Assembly (NCBI RefSeq): GCF_039871875.1
Contig: NZ_JBDPMD010000006.1
Location: 1 to 64,000, forward strand
DNA: 64,000 nucleotides
Reading direction: 5' to 3'
From: Sphaerisporangium sp039871875
Lineage (GTDB): Bacteria; Actinomycetota; Actinomycetes; Streptosporangiales; Streptosporangiaceae
Below the pieces are notes generated by a model. That model was not told the DNA's origin. It saw only the letters and a list, made by a program, of their open reading frames with translations, and did no database searches. Made by a program: the position numbers and the translations under genes. This document shows, one piece after another, positions 18,276-41,252 of this stretch (its first letter is position 1; each line of letters opens with the position of its first letter).

Positions 18276-19266
18276 TGAGGGTCTCCCTGAGCGCCGCCGT
18301 GATGGTGCCTTCACGCACCATCACCTGCTCCTCCAGATGCACCGCCGTCGGGATCACGGTGTCCGCGGCGTGCACCAGCGTCACCGGCCGACGCAGCCGG
18401 CCCCACAGCCGGCGGTGGATCTGGTGCGCCACCTCGCCGCCCCACGTGCCGCCCGCCGTGCCGTCCTCCGCGACGCAGATCGCCGCGGCCCGCGACAACG
18501 CCGGCAGCAGCGGCTCCACGTCGAACGGGTACAGCCGCGCGGGCACCAGCACCAGGCAGGAGATCTCGTCCTCCAGCATCAGCGTGCGCGCCGCCGCGAC
18601 GGCCCGGTGCGCGAGGCCGCCCGGCACGATCAGCACGCAGTCGAAGGTGTCGGGGTCGTCGAGGAACACCCGCGCGGTGCCGCACTCCATGAGGTCGAAG
18701 GAGAACACCCCGTCCACGATCCCGTCGCCGAACATCTGCCGGGTGTAGAGCACCTTGTCCTCGAACAGCAGCGCGGGCTCGGCCCGCCCGAGGATCCGCG
18801 GCAGCAGCACGCGGTTGTCGTGGAACGGCGAGATCTCGTACAGCGACAACCCGGGCACCCCGACGAAGTGCTTCTGCAGGCTCTGGCTGTGCGTGGGCCC
18901 GTAGCCGCGCCCCGCGCCCGACGGGCAGCGGACCACCAGCGGCAGGGCCAGGCGCCGCCCGTACATCGACACCGACTTGCCGGCGAAGTTCACGATCTGG
19001 TCGAACGCCAGCGCCGCGAAGTCCCCGAACATGATCTCCACGATGGCGGGGTGGCCGGCCAGCGCCAGCCCCGCCGCCACGCCGGCGATGCCGCCCTCGC
19101 TGAGCGGCGTCGAGAGCACCCGGTCGGGGAACCGGCTCGACAGCCCTTTGGTGATCTTGAAGGCACCGCCGTACGGGTCGGCGACGTCCTCGCCGAGCAG
19201 GTGGACCGCCGGGTCGGACTCGAACGCCTGGTGCAGCGCCAGGTTGAGGTTCTCCGCGACCCTCAT
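18268..19266 (-). CDS. 2-oxo acid dehydrogenase-like E1 component, beta subunit
   Basis: About 332 residues, close to normal for E1beta of pyruvate, acetoin and branched-chain complexes. Landmarks are MRVAENLNLALHQAFE, the LLGEDVADPYGG segment with the conserved Glu-Asp, TPLSEGGIAGVAAG, and the C-terminal transketolase fold with VPARLYPFD and VAEDGTAGGTWG. ATG 19266 overlaps the E1alpha stop (ATGA), implying coupled translation and a 1:1 complex. An upstream in-frame ATG at 19278 would add MGGP and is less likely. The substrate 2-oxo acid cannot be assigned by eye; the family spans pyruvate, branched-chain acids and acetoin. Confidence 0.92.
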   Translation of the reverse strand: MRVAENLNLALHQAFESDPAVHLLGEDVADPYGGAFKITKGLSSRFPDRVLSTPLSEGGIAGVAAGLALAGHPAIVEIMFGDFAALAFDQIVNFAGKSVSMYGRRLALPLVVRCPSGAGRGYGPTHSQSLQKHFVGVPGLSLYEISPFHDNRVLLPRILGRAEPALLFEDKVLYTRQMFGDGIVDGVFSFDLMECGTARVFLDDPDTFDCVLIVPGGLAHRAVAAARTLMLEDEISCLVLVPARLYPFDVEPLLPALSRAAAICVAEDGTAGGTWGGEVAHQIHRRLWGRLRRPVTLVHAADTVIPTAVHLEEQVMVREGTITAALRETLSD

Positions 19267-20192
19267 CGGTCCTCCCACACCGACGGCGGCCGGGCCGCCA
19301 CCTCACGCGCCACCCGGCCGACGAGCTCGCGCGCCTCGGCGTCGAAGGCGGCCATCCGCTCGGGGAACTCCTCGCCGTACCGCCGGTACCAGTCCTGCTC
19401 GCGGGCCAGCCGGATCACCTCAGGCGGACGCGAGTCGTCGCCCTTGCTGTGCGGGCCGACCCGGTTGGTGAGGAACTCCACCACCAGGGGACGGCACTGG
19501 TCGCGCACGTCGCGCAGCAGCGGGGCCAGCTCGTCCCTGATCCGGCCGATGTCGCTGGTCGCGACCCGGTGGTGGCGCACCCCGAACGCGCGGGCCCGGC
19601 CGCCGATGGTGCCCGCCATCTGCGCGGCGGTCGGCGTGGACTGCGCGATGCCGTTGTGCTCCACCACGACCAGCAGCGGGGCGTTCCACAGTTGCGCCAT
19701 GTTCAGCGCCTCGTACACCGCGCCCTCGCCCCACGTGCCGTCGCCGATGTACACGCAGGCCAGCGCCCCCGGGTCGGTCTTCTTCAGGCCGAGGGCGACG
19801 CCGGTGGCGACGGGCAGGCTCTGCCCCTGCACGCCGGTGGACAGGTAACGGTCCCGCAGGATGTGCTGGCTGCCGCCGACGCCGTTGCACACGGCGCCCT
19901 CACGGCCCATGATCTCGGCGAGCAGGCCGTGCGGGTCCTCGTACCTGGCCAGGTAGTGGCCGTGCCCCCGGTGGTTGCTGAACACGAAGTCGCGGGGGCG
20001 CAGCAGCGGGCGCAGCGCCACCGGGACGTACTCCTGCCCGAGGCAGGTGTGGGTCGTCCCGTTGAGCTCGCCCTGCTCGAACAGCTCGAGCAGCGTGCGT
20101 TCGAAGTGCCGGATCAGCAGCAGGATCCGCAGGTCCTCGTCGGCGAGCTCGTACGCGCGGCCGCGGGTCGTGGGGGCGGTGACGGACTCCAT
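19263..20192 (-). CDS. 2-oxo acid dehydrogenase-like E1 component, alpha subunit (ThDP-dependent)
   Basis: About 309 residues. The thiamine diphosphate motif is GDGTWGEG...EALNMAQLWNAPLLVVVEHN. Other E1alpha marks are the N-terminal THTCLGQEY, the FSNHRGHGHYLA segment with active-site histidines, GGSQHI, and the C-terminal loop RVGPHSKGDDSR. It would decarboxylate a 2-oxo acid and transfer the acyl unit to the lipoyl group of the adjacent E2. Its ATG shares a base with the stop of the carrier-protein gene, so ACP, E1alpha, E1beta and E2 are one coupled unit. The pairing recalls NapB/NapD of naphthyridinomycin biosynthesis, where a pyruvate-dehydrogenase-like system loads a two-carbon unit on a carrier protein; the parallel is inferred. 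Confidence 0.92.
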   Translation of the reverse strand: MESVTAPTTRGRAYELADEDLRILLLIRHFERTLLELFEQGELNGTTHTCLGQEYVPVALRPLLRPRDFVFSNHRGHGHYLARYEDPHGLLAEIMGREGAVCNGVGGSQHILRDRYLSTGVQGQSLPVATGVALGLKKTDPGALACVYIGDGTWGEGAVYEALNMAQLWNAPLLVVVEHNGIAQSTPTAAQMAGTIGGRARAFGVRHHRVATSDIGRIRDELAPLLRDVRDQCRPLVVEFLTNRVGPHSKGDDSRPPEVIRLAREQDWYRRYGEEFPERMAAFDAEARELVGRVAREVAARPPSVWEDR

Positions 20193-20473
20193 CAGCGCGC
20201 GGCCCCCGGCCGGCGCAGCTCCACGGCCGCCTCGGCGACGCCGCGCAGGGTCGTCGCCTCCACCAGGACCTGCAGGGGCAGCTTCACCCCGAGCGTACGC
20301 TCGACCCGCACGGCGAGCTGGATGATCTGCATGGACTGGCCGCCGAGGTAGGGCAGCTCGTCGTCGGGCCCGACGTCGTCGAGCTTCAGCACGTCCCGCC
20401 AGATCTCCCGCAACTGTTCCAGCGGCGGGGTCTCGGTGGCCCCGGGCTGTTCACCCGTCAGTGTGTCCGACAT
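20192..20473 (-). CDS. Free-standing acyl carrier protein
   Basis: About 93 residues, starting at ATG 20473 with GGGAGG upstream inside the end of the KSIII gene. The phosphopantetheine site is the serine in LGGQSMQIIQL, a GGxS form more like discrete or peptidyl carrier domains than the GFDSL of the neighbouring synthase ACPs. An N-terminal Gly/Thr-rich tail precedes the helical bundle. It lies between a KSIII-like enzyme and E1alpha with 0-2 bp spacing, so the likely role is to hold the acyl unit delivered by E1/E2 for use by the KSIII-like protein (inference). Confidence 0.88.
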   Translation of the reverse strand: MSDTLTGEQPGATETPPLEQLREIWRDVLKLDDVGPDDELPYLGGQSMQIIQLAVRVERTLGVKLPLQVLVEATTLRGVAEAAVELRRPGAAR

Positions 20474-20475
20474 CG

Positions 20476-21528
20476 TCACACGCCTCCCGTGCTCACGTCC
20501 GGCATCTCCACCGCGTAACCGGCCTTGATCCACTTGCTCGCCTCGACGCTCACCCCGGCCGCGCGGTCACCCATCGCCATCTCGGGGATGGCGCGTTCGA
20601 GCTGGATGAAGGGGATGGCGTTCGCGGTGTTCCCGATCTCGGCGACGCAGCTCACCACCTCGGCGCCCGGCACGTCCAGCGCCTCGATGACCCGCCGCGT
20701 CATGTGCCCCGACAGTTGCGGGGGCAGCACGTAGTCGAGGTCGGTGCGCTTCCAGTCGAGGTCGTCGAGAAGTTCCTGCAGCGCCTCGGCGGCCATCACC
20801 GGCGCCGACTCCTCGACCGCCTTGAAGTCCTCGGTGACCGGCTCGCGGTCGGAGTGCCGGTCCGCCCAGCCGTACCAGTCGACGGTCTGCCCGGGTTCGC
20901 GGCCCCGGCCCACCAGGCGGGTGAAGACCCGCCGAAGCACGGGCGCCTCCGGTGCGTCCCGGGTGCTGAGCACCGCGGCGCCGGCGGCGTCGCCGAACAG
21001 CACCGCGTTGACCTGCATGTTGAGCGACAGCTCCGCCAGGTCGATGGACGGGTCCAGGTGCTTGGCGCAGGTGTCGCCGCCGAGTACCAGCGCGGTGCGG
21101 TGCCGTCCCGTGGTGAGCATCTGGCACGCCACGTCGAGCGCCTGGATGGCCCCGGTGCAGCCGGACAGCAACTGGTAGGTCGAGATGTCGTCCACCCCGA
21201 GGCGGTCCGCCACGACGGTGACGGTGGAGGGCATCAGCTTGTCCGGGGTGGCCGAGCCCATCACCATGAGGTCCACCTCGGACGCCTCGACGCCCGCGGC
21301 GTCCAGCGCCCGCCGTGCGGCCTGCTCGCCGAGGTCGGCCAGGCTGTAGCGCACCTCGCCTGACTCCAGGTCCAGGGCGAAGTGGCGGCTGCTCGTGCCG
21401 ACGAAGGTGTCGATCCACTGCTCCCACACCTCGGGCAGCCCGAACCTGCGCACCAGCTCGGCGTTGTCGATCAGCGGTCCCGGCAGGGCCGTGCCCACCC
21501 CGAGGATGCGGATCTCAGGACGATCCAT
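20476..21528 (-). CDS. KSIII-like (FabH family) acyl-ACP enzyme lacking the usual catalytic His
   Basis: About 350 residues, thiolase fold, starting at ATG 21528 behind GGAAGGGG. The nucleophile is present (LLSGCTGAIQ) and the Asn is kept (GNTANA), but the FabH motif PHQ reads LPPQLSGHM, so the catalytic His position is Pro with another His five residues on. The C-terminal glycine-rich FGGG segment is also changed (VEASKWIKAG). FabH enzymes condense acyl-CoA with malonyl-ACP; variants in antibiotic clusters act as acyltransferases or in tetronate formation. Loss of His argues against ordinary decarboxylative condensation. It lies 131 bp downstream of PKS-A and 2 bp before the ACP gene. The 131-bp gap holds GC-rich repeats of CCGGCCGG and no gene. 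Confidence 0.88.
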   Translation of the reverse strand: MDRPEIRILGVGTALPGPLIDNAELVRRFGLPEVWEQWIDTFVGTSSRHFALDLESGEVRYSLADLGEQAARRALDAAGVEASEVDLMVMGSATPDKLMPSTVTVVADRLGVDDISTYQLLSGCTGAIQALDVACQMLTTGRHRTALVLGGDTCAKHLDPSIDLAELSLNMQVNAVLFGDAAGAAVLSTRDAPEAPVLRRVFTRLVGRGREPGQTVDWYGWADRHSDREPVTEDFKAVEESAPVMAAEALQELLDDLDWKRTDLDYVLPPQLSGHMTRRVIEALDVPGAEVVSCVAEIGNTANAIPFIQLERAIPEMAMGDRAAGVSVEASKWIKAGYAVEMPDVSTGGV

Positions 21529-21659
21529 CGTGGCCCCTTCCGGCTCCGGTCGCCGGCCGGCCCATGGGCGCACCGGCCGGTCCGCGCCGGCCGCCGGCCG
21601 GGAACCGTGCCCTGTTCATCGTCGGTCGCACCTCTTAAGCCCTCCTAATCCATGCCTTG

Positions 21660-36887
<15,228 letters not shown>

Positions 36888-36999
36888 CGTGCGCCGGGCT
36901 CTCCTTCATCCGGGCGGCGCATGGTTCGTCCGATGCACCGCGGACCGCCGCCTCAGGACCATGGGGTCCGTCTGCCTGTCCCGACCATCACCGGTCGCC

Positions 37000-37027
37000 C
37001 TAATGGCTGCCTTTGCGCCTTCTAAAG
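37000..37027 (-). promoter_or_regulatory. Single copy of the cluster motif upstream of PKS-A
   Basis: Read on the minus strand this 28-mer begins CTTTAGAAGGCGC, contains AAAGG and ends ATTAG. It matches the minus-strand arm at 16008-16036 at about 20 of 28 positions, with the three blocks CTTTAGA, GGCG/AAGG and TTAG in register. It sits 113-140 bp upstream of the PKS-A ATG, nearly the same offset as the arm upstream of PKS-B. The rest of 36888-37129 is a divergent promoter region with no further gene. Confidence 0.65.
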
Positions 37028-37129
37028 CCCCACGCGCCACGGGGTCGCACCGGCGTGTCCTGTGGGTGGTGAGGCGAGCCGGGGTACCTTGCTCGGCGTA
37101 GCCCACGTCCCGACGCACGGGGGAGCGCC

Positions 37130-38464
37130 ATGCCCGCCGACCGCCTGCTGCTTCGCGGCGCCACCGTCATCGACACCGAGCCCGAGCCGCACGCCCGGCA
37201 CGGCGTGGACGTGCTCGTCGAGGACGGCCGGATCGCCGCCGTCGGCCCCGGCCTGCCGTCCGCCGGCGCCGCCGTGCTGGACTGCTCCGCGCGCATCGTG
37301 CTGCCCGGCTTCGTGGACGCCCACCGGCACCTGTGGCAGACCGTGCTGCGCGGCATCGCCCCCGACGCCGGGCTGATGGACTACGTGTCCCTGGTGCAGC
37401 GCCGCCTCGCCCGCCGCGTCACCCCCGAGGACGTGCGCGCCGCCACCCTGGCCGGCGCGCTGGAGTGCCTCGACGGCGGCATCACCACCGTGCAGGACTA
37501 CTCCGACATCCAGCAGTCACCCGACCACACCGAGGCGGTTCTGTCGGCGCTGCGCGAGTCCGGCGTGCGCGCCGTGTTCGGCTACGGCTACCCCCTGTTC
37601 GGCCCCGGCGGCGGCCGTCCCGGCGTCCGCGACCCCGCCGAGGTGCGCCGCGTCCGCGCCGCCCACTTCCCCGGCGACACGTCCCTGCTGCGCATGGTGC
37701 TGGCGCCGCGCGGCCCGTCGTACAGCCCGCTGGAGACGGTGCGCGAGGACTGGCTCCTGGCCCGCGACCTCGGCCTCCGCATCGCCGTCCACGTCGCCAG
37801 CGGCCCCCTCGCCGAACACCCCGTCGCCACCCTGCGCGACCACGACCTGCTGGCCCCCGGCACCCTCTACGTGCACGGCAACTCGCTGCCCGGCCACGAG
37901 CTGCGCCTCATCGCCGGCTCGGGCGGCGCGGTCGCCGTCGCCCCCGGCGTCGAGGCCCAGATGGGCCACGGCCCACCGGTGATCACCCGGCTGCGCGAGG
38001 CCAAGGTCACCACCGCCCTCGGCGCCGACGTCGTCACCTCGTCCCCCGGCGACATGTTCTCGCTGATGCGCGCGGCCCTGCTCACCGCCCGCCTGGAACA
38101 CGCCGGCCGGGAGGGGGACACCCCCCGCCCGGCCGCCGCCGACATCCTCCGCATGGCCACCCTGGACGGCGCCGCCGCCCTCGGCCTGGACGACCAGGTG
38201 GGCTCGCTGCGCCCCGGCAAACACGCCGACCTGGTCCTCCTGCGCACCGACGCCGTCAACCTCTCCGGCGCCCGCCACGACCCCGTCGCCACCGTCGTCA
38301 CCGCCGCCCACCCCGGCAACGTCGACACCGTCCTCGTCGCCGGCACCGTGGTGAAACGCGACGGCCGCCTCCTCACCCCGCACACCCCCGCCACGACCGC
38401 CGCCCACCACGCCGCGGATCGCCTGTCCGCGTCCCTCAGGGAACTCGGGGAACCGGCGCGATGA
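37130..38464 (+). CDS. Amidohydrolase (cytosine deaminase / TRZ-ATZ type hydrolase)
   Basis: 444 residues, starting at ATG 37130 after GGGGGAG. The order of motifs fits metal-dependent amidohydrolases of the subtype III/chlorohydrolase group: an N-terminal beta segment (DRLLLRGATVIDTE), the first metal site in GFVDAHRHLWQT, His in RIAVHVASG, His in LYVHGNSL, the Asp-containing ALGADVVTSSPGDM, and the C-terminal LRPGKHADLVLLRTDAVNL. Such enzymes deaminate or hydrolyse heterocyclic amines and amides; the substrate here is unknown. It diverges from PKS-A across a 242-bp region and could be a cluster edge gene or an unrelated neighbour. Confidence 0.88.
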   Translation: MPADRLLLRGATVIDTEPEPHARHGVDVLVEDGRIAAVGPGLPSAGAAVLDCSARIVLPGFVDAHRHLWQTVLRGIAPDAGLMDYVSLVQRRLARRVTPEDVRAATLAGALECLDGGITTVQDYSDIQQSPDHTEAVLSALRESGVRAVFGYGYPLFGPGGGRPGVRDPAEVRRVRAAHFPGDTSLLRMVLAPRGPSYSPLETVREDWLLARDLGLRIAVHVASGPLAEHPVATLRDHDLLAPGTLYVHGNSLPGHELRLIAGSGGAVAVAPGVEAQMGHGPPVITRLREAKVTTALGADVVTSSPGDMFSLMRAALLTARLEHAGREGDTPRPAAADILRMATLDGAAALGLDDQVGSLRPGKHADLVLLRTDAVNLSGARHDPVATVVTAAHPGNVDTVLVAGTVVKRDGRLLTPHTPATTAAHHAADRLSASLRELGEPAR

Positions 38465-38489
38465 CCGCGCCGCGCCGCCCCGGGCCCGC

Positions 38490-39239
38490 TCAGACGCGGC
38501 CCGCGCCGATCCTCTTCAGCCACTGGTCGCAGTTGCCGCACGCCTTGCGCGCCTGCCACTTGCCGTCGGACCAGTTGTAGGTCTCGGCGTGGAAGAACAG
38601 CTTCCCGCGCGGGATCTGGCTCAGCCGTGTGTGGGTGGAGCCCAGCAGGTACTTGTTCATCGCGTCCACCTCGGCGCACGCGTCCGTGTCCCAGTCCTCG
38701 CGCTGCTTCGTCCAGGCGACGAGTTCCGCCATGAGCGGGTGCTGCTGCTGGGCGCGGGTGTAGCCGCCGCTGTGACCGACGTGGGTGACGCCCCCGACCG
38801 TGTCGGCCATCCCGACGACCACGGTGCCGATCTTGTCGCCCACGCCGCTGTAGCCGTGACGCGTCTGGACGGCCACTTCGCGCGCACTCTGGATCATCCG
38901 GTCCGTGGCCTTCTGCGCGGCCGCCGCGTTCGCCGCCTGGACCTCCGCGTCGTGCTTGTCCGAGTAGAACAGGAAACCGCCGTAGTCGTTGGCGAGCAGC
39001 CACTCGACGAACTGGGCGCGCGCCGTGCCCTCCGGGACCTTCTTGACCTTGACGGCGGTCTCCAGGGCCCGCAACCGCTGCTCCACCGCCTCGGCGTACG
39101 GCTTGACCTCGTCCCTGATCGTCAGCGGCTTGATGTACCTGGCCAGATCGGTACGCGCCTGGTACGCCCAGTCCCCGATCCCGGTGGCAGGCACCAGCTC
39201 CTCGAAGGGATTGTGCGTGGTGTGCGTCTGCTCGGCCAT
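38490..39239 (-). CDS. Free-standing deaminase-like protein (YwqJ-type zinc motif)
   Basis: 249 residues from ATG 39239, which has GAGGGCGAG upstream. The N-terminal part (EELVPATGIGDWAYQARTDLARYI) and an Ala/Gln-rich helix show no signal peptide. The C-terminal third has CAEVDAMNKYL and, about 47 residues on, KACGNCDQWLKRIG. A [HC]AE element followed by CxxC is the zinc and catalytic signature of the cytidine-deaminase-like superfamily, and the AEVxAL form is typical of YwqJ-related putative deaminases, often toxin domains. HAE also occurs at HAETYNW and could be the true first element. No delivery or repeat domain and no obvious immunity gene are next to it, so nucleotide, nucleic-acid or protein deamination all remain open. 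Confidence 0.6.
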   Translation of the reverse strand: MAEQTHTTHNPFEELVPATGIGDWAYQARTDLARYIKPLTIRDEVKPYAEAVEQRLRALETAVKVKKVPEGTARAQFVEWLLANDYGGFLFYSDKHDAEVQAANAAAAQKATDRMIQSAREVAVQTRHGYSGVGDKIGTVVVGMADTVGGVTHVGHSGGYTRAQQQHPLMAELVAWTKQREDWDTDACAEVDAMNKYLLGSTHTRLSQIPRGKLFFHAETYNWSDGKWQARKACGNCDQWLKRIGAGRV

Positions 39240-39520
39240 CTCGCCCTCGTTTCCACTTGTTTTCGAAGCCCGGCCAAGCCTGTCGTCCTCCGATTGACGG
39301 GCGATTGGCAAACAATGGTGGAAAAGTCGGAGCCCAACCCCAGGTGAGAGCGGCTTTCCGGCCCGCCGGGACGCGGCGGGCCGTAATCGGTGATATGTCG
39401 CCAAGCGATCCGGAAACGGCCCCGCGACGGTCCGTCGCGAAGGAGGCCGAAAAGGTTTTCCGGCGCGGCGGTGACGGGTTTCCACCGGTCGCCGGAAACG
39501 ACGGGCGACGCCGTCGGAAC
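39240..39520. other. Intergenic region upstream of the deaminase-like gene
   Basis: About 280 bp with no convincing coding frame. It must hold the promoter of the minus-strand deaminase-like gene, since the upstream gene appears to end in a hairpin. The local stretch around 39295-39340 is less GC-rich than its surroundings. I see no clear operator or RNA element. Confidence 0.5.
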
Positions 39521-39551
39521 GGGCCCGGACGGCGGATCGCCGTCCGGGCCC
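39521..39551 (-). terminator. Hairpin terminator after the AMIN-like/GerMN gene
   Basis: A perfect 13-bp stem (GGGCCCGGACGGC and its complement) with a 5-base loop lies 17 bp past the stop codon on the minus strand. Confidence 0.75.
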
Positions 39552-39567
39552 CGCCACACGGCGCCGG

Positions 39568-40461
39568 CTACGGCTCCAGGGTTTCCGGGATGGAGTCGGA
39601 CGGCCCGTAGGGGTGCTGTGTGCGGCCGGCGGCGTCGTATATCTTGACCCACCTGATGGACGGGAACTGCTTGAGCGTCGGCCCGATCAGGTCGGCGACG
39701 GTGAAGGCGGCACCTCCGCTGCCGACGTCGCCTGTCAGGTAGACCCTGGCGACCCCCCTCTTGACGGTGAGCTTGCTGAAGCCCGTGGCCTTGGAGGAGA
39801 CGAAGCGCAGCCCCTGCGCCTTCTCGGCCTGGGTGGGCCCGGCGAACAGCCGCTGCAGGGCGCCGTACGCGGTGGCCGGCGGGATGACCGGCCGCCGCAC
39901 CGCGGTGGTGTACGGCATGTGCCCGGTGGTGTAGCGGGCGGTGTCCATGAAGTAGTCGCGTACCGGAACGGTGCGGTAGCGAGTGGTGATGTCCACCACG
40001 ACGAGATCGGACCGGGTGAGTTTGTAGATCCGGTACGGCACCCGCTTGGCCAGGCCGACGCCGAAGGTGAGCGTGGTGTGGCGGGAGCCCGCGGAGACCA
40101 CCTGGATGACCCCGGGCAGCGGGTAGGTGCGGCGCGCCGCGCCGTAGGCCGGACCGCCGTGCGCGCCTTCGTCGCCGGCCCTCGCGAAACGCACCCGCAG
40201 CAGGGCGTCGCCCACCACGCCGACGGTGCGCCCGGAGCCCTCGTCGACGAGCCGGGAGACGTAATCTGCCCGCACCCACGCGGGGACGCCGCCGCGGAAC
40301 CGGAACACGAGGCGGTCCAGACCGGGATAGTGGGCGGCGCGGATGCCGACCAGTGTGGGCACCTGGGCGACCTGGGCCGCCTGCGCCGGTAACGCCGCCG
40401 GCACGGTCACGGCGACGGCCATGGCGGTGCCGGTGATGAGATGACGGATCGGGAACATCAT
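39568..40461 (-). CDS. Secreted AMIN-like and GerMN domain protein
   Basis: About 297 residues. ATG 40461 has GGGGAAGAAG at 6-base spacing; ATG 40467 and 40458 are in-frame alternatives. The N-terminus is a Sec signal peptide (MFPIRHLITGTAMAVAVTV...AQA). Residues about 30-170 look like the AMIN-like domain of actinobacterial envelope proteins (HYPGLDRLVFRF, TYPLPGVIQVV, DLVVVDI). The C-terminal part (YGALQRLFAGPTQAEK, FSKLTVKRGVARVYLTGD, LIGPTLKQFPSIRWVKI) is a GerMN domain. Such proteins lie outside the membrane and are linked to the cell envelope; the precise role is unknown. There is no lipobox, so it should be released or loosely bound. Confidence 0.85.
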   Translation of the reverse strand: MMFPIRHLITGTAMAVAVTVPAALPAQAAQVAQVPTLVGIRAAHYPGLDRLVFRFRGGVPAWVRADYVSRLVDEGSGRTVGVVGDALLRVRFARAGDEGAHGGPAYGAARRTYPLPGVIQVVSAGSRHTTLTFGVGLAKRVPYRIYKLTRSDLVVVDITTRYRTVPVRDYFMDTARYTTGHMPYTTAVRRPVIPPATAYGALQRLFAGPTQAEKAQGLRFVSSKATGFSKLTVKRGVARVYLTGDVGSGGAAFTVADLIGPTLKQFPSIRWVKIYDAAGRTQHPYGPSDSIPETLEP

Positions 40462-40717
40462 GATCATCTTCTTCCCCGAGACACTTTGACACGAGCGTCG
40501 CGCGCGCCGGGGAAGGGCGGCAGGGCCGAACGTCCGGACCTCGCGGCCCGTCCGGCCCTCCGGCGGGGCCGCGCGGCCGGGACCGGCCGGCCGCGGAAGC
40601 GGGGCACAACGCCGGGCGGCCCGGGCCCTTCGGCACTGCCGCCCGGACCCGTCCCGTACGACCGTGGAGCCAAAGCCCTCACCTGAGTGGCCCCGGAGGG
40701 GAAGGAGGCTCGGTGTC

Positions 40718-41152
40718 ATGAGGCTGACCTGGAAGGACGCGGTCACGACGATCTGCGCCGCGGCCGTGGTCGCGGTCTACGTCTGCTACCTGGAGGGGGT
40801 GGCTCTGGCCTTCGTCTCAGGTGTCAGGTGGACCGCCGGTGCCGTCCTCGTCCTCGGCACCGTGGGCGGCTGCGCGCTCGGCTCGGCCGGTGACCTGACC
40901 GGGAGGACGGCCACGGCCGCGACGCGGGCCTACAACGTGGTCGCGACCGCGCTCGGCGTCACGGCGCTGATCGCGGCGGTGGCCGCCCTGATCACCGCGA
41001 ACGAGGTCGCGCTCGCCGTGCTGGTCTACGCCGTGGTCGCGCTGTGGCTGATCGCGACGGTCCGGCACGCCCTGCCCGCCCCGGGCGGCCGGAAGGGGTC
41101 CGGCGGACGCGACCTCCTCACTCCCATGGACGGCATGAGGACGACCTACTGA
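40718..41152 (+). CDS. Small integral membrane protein, four predicted helices
   Basis: 144 residues from ATG 40718, with GAAGGAGG nine bases upstream. Hydrophobic segments fall at about residues 9-32, 38-55, 70-92 and 95-115, followed by a basic, Gly-rich tail (ALPAPGGRKGSGG). I do not recognise the family. It is monocistronic, closed by the palindrome at 41161-41196, and diverges from the secreted AMIN-like protein across 256 bp of GC-rich DNA. Confidence 0.75.
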   Translation: MRLTWKDAVTTICAAAVVAVYVCYLEGVALAFVSGVRWTAGAVLVLGTVGGCALGSAGDLTGRTATAATRAYNVVATALGVTALIAAVAALITANEVALAVLVYAVVALWLIATVRHALPAPGGRKGSGGRDLLTPMDGMRTTY

Positions 41153-41160
41153 CCGCCGGA

Positions 41161-41196
41161 GGCGGGACCGGTGCGGGCGCCCGCACCGGTCCCGCC
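41161..41196 (+). terminator. Perfect 36-bp palindrome, terminator
   Basis: The sequence is its own reverse complement (arms GGCGGGACCGGTGCGGGC) and starts 8 bp after the membrane protein stop, so it can form a very stable hairpin. It also lies about 60-90 bp upstream of the alcohol dehydrogenase gene, so an operator role is possible. Confidence 0.7.
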
Positions 41197-41252
41197 GCAC
41201 AGGACGTGCACAAAAGACGCGCCGGACACGGCAGAGACGACAGGAGACGGTC

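Noticed and set aside
21629..21652. A possible fourth copy of the cluster motif upstream of the KSIII-like gene (CTTAAGAGGTGCG on the minus strand)
   Set aside because: Only the first block resembles CTTTAGA; the GGCG/AAGG and TTAG blocks are not in register.
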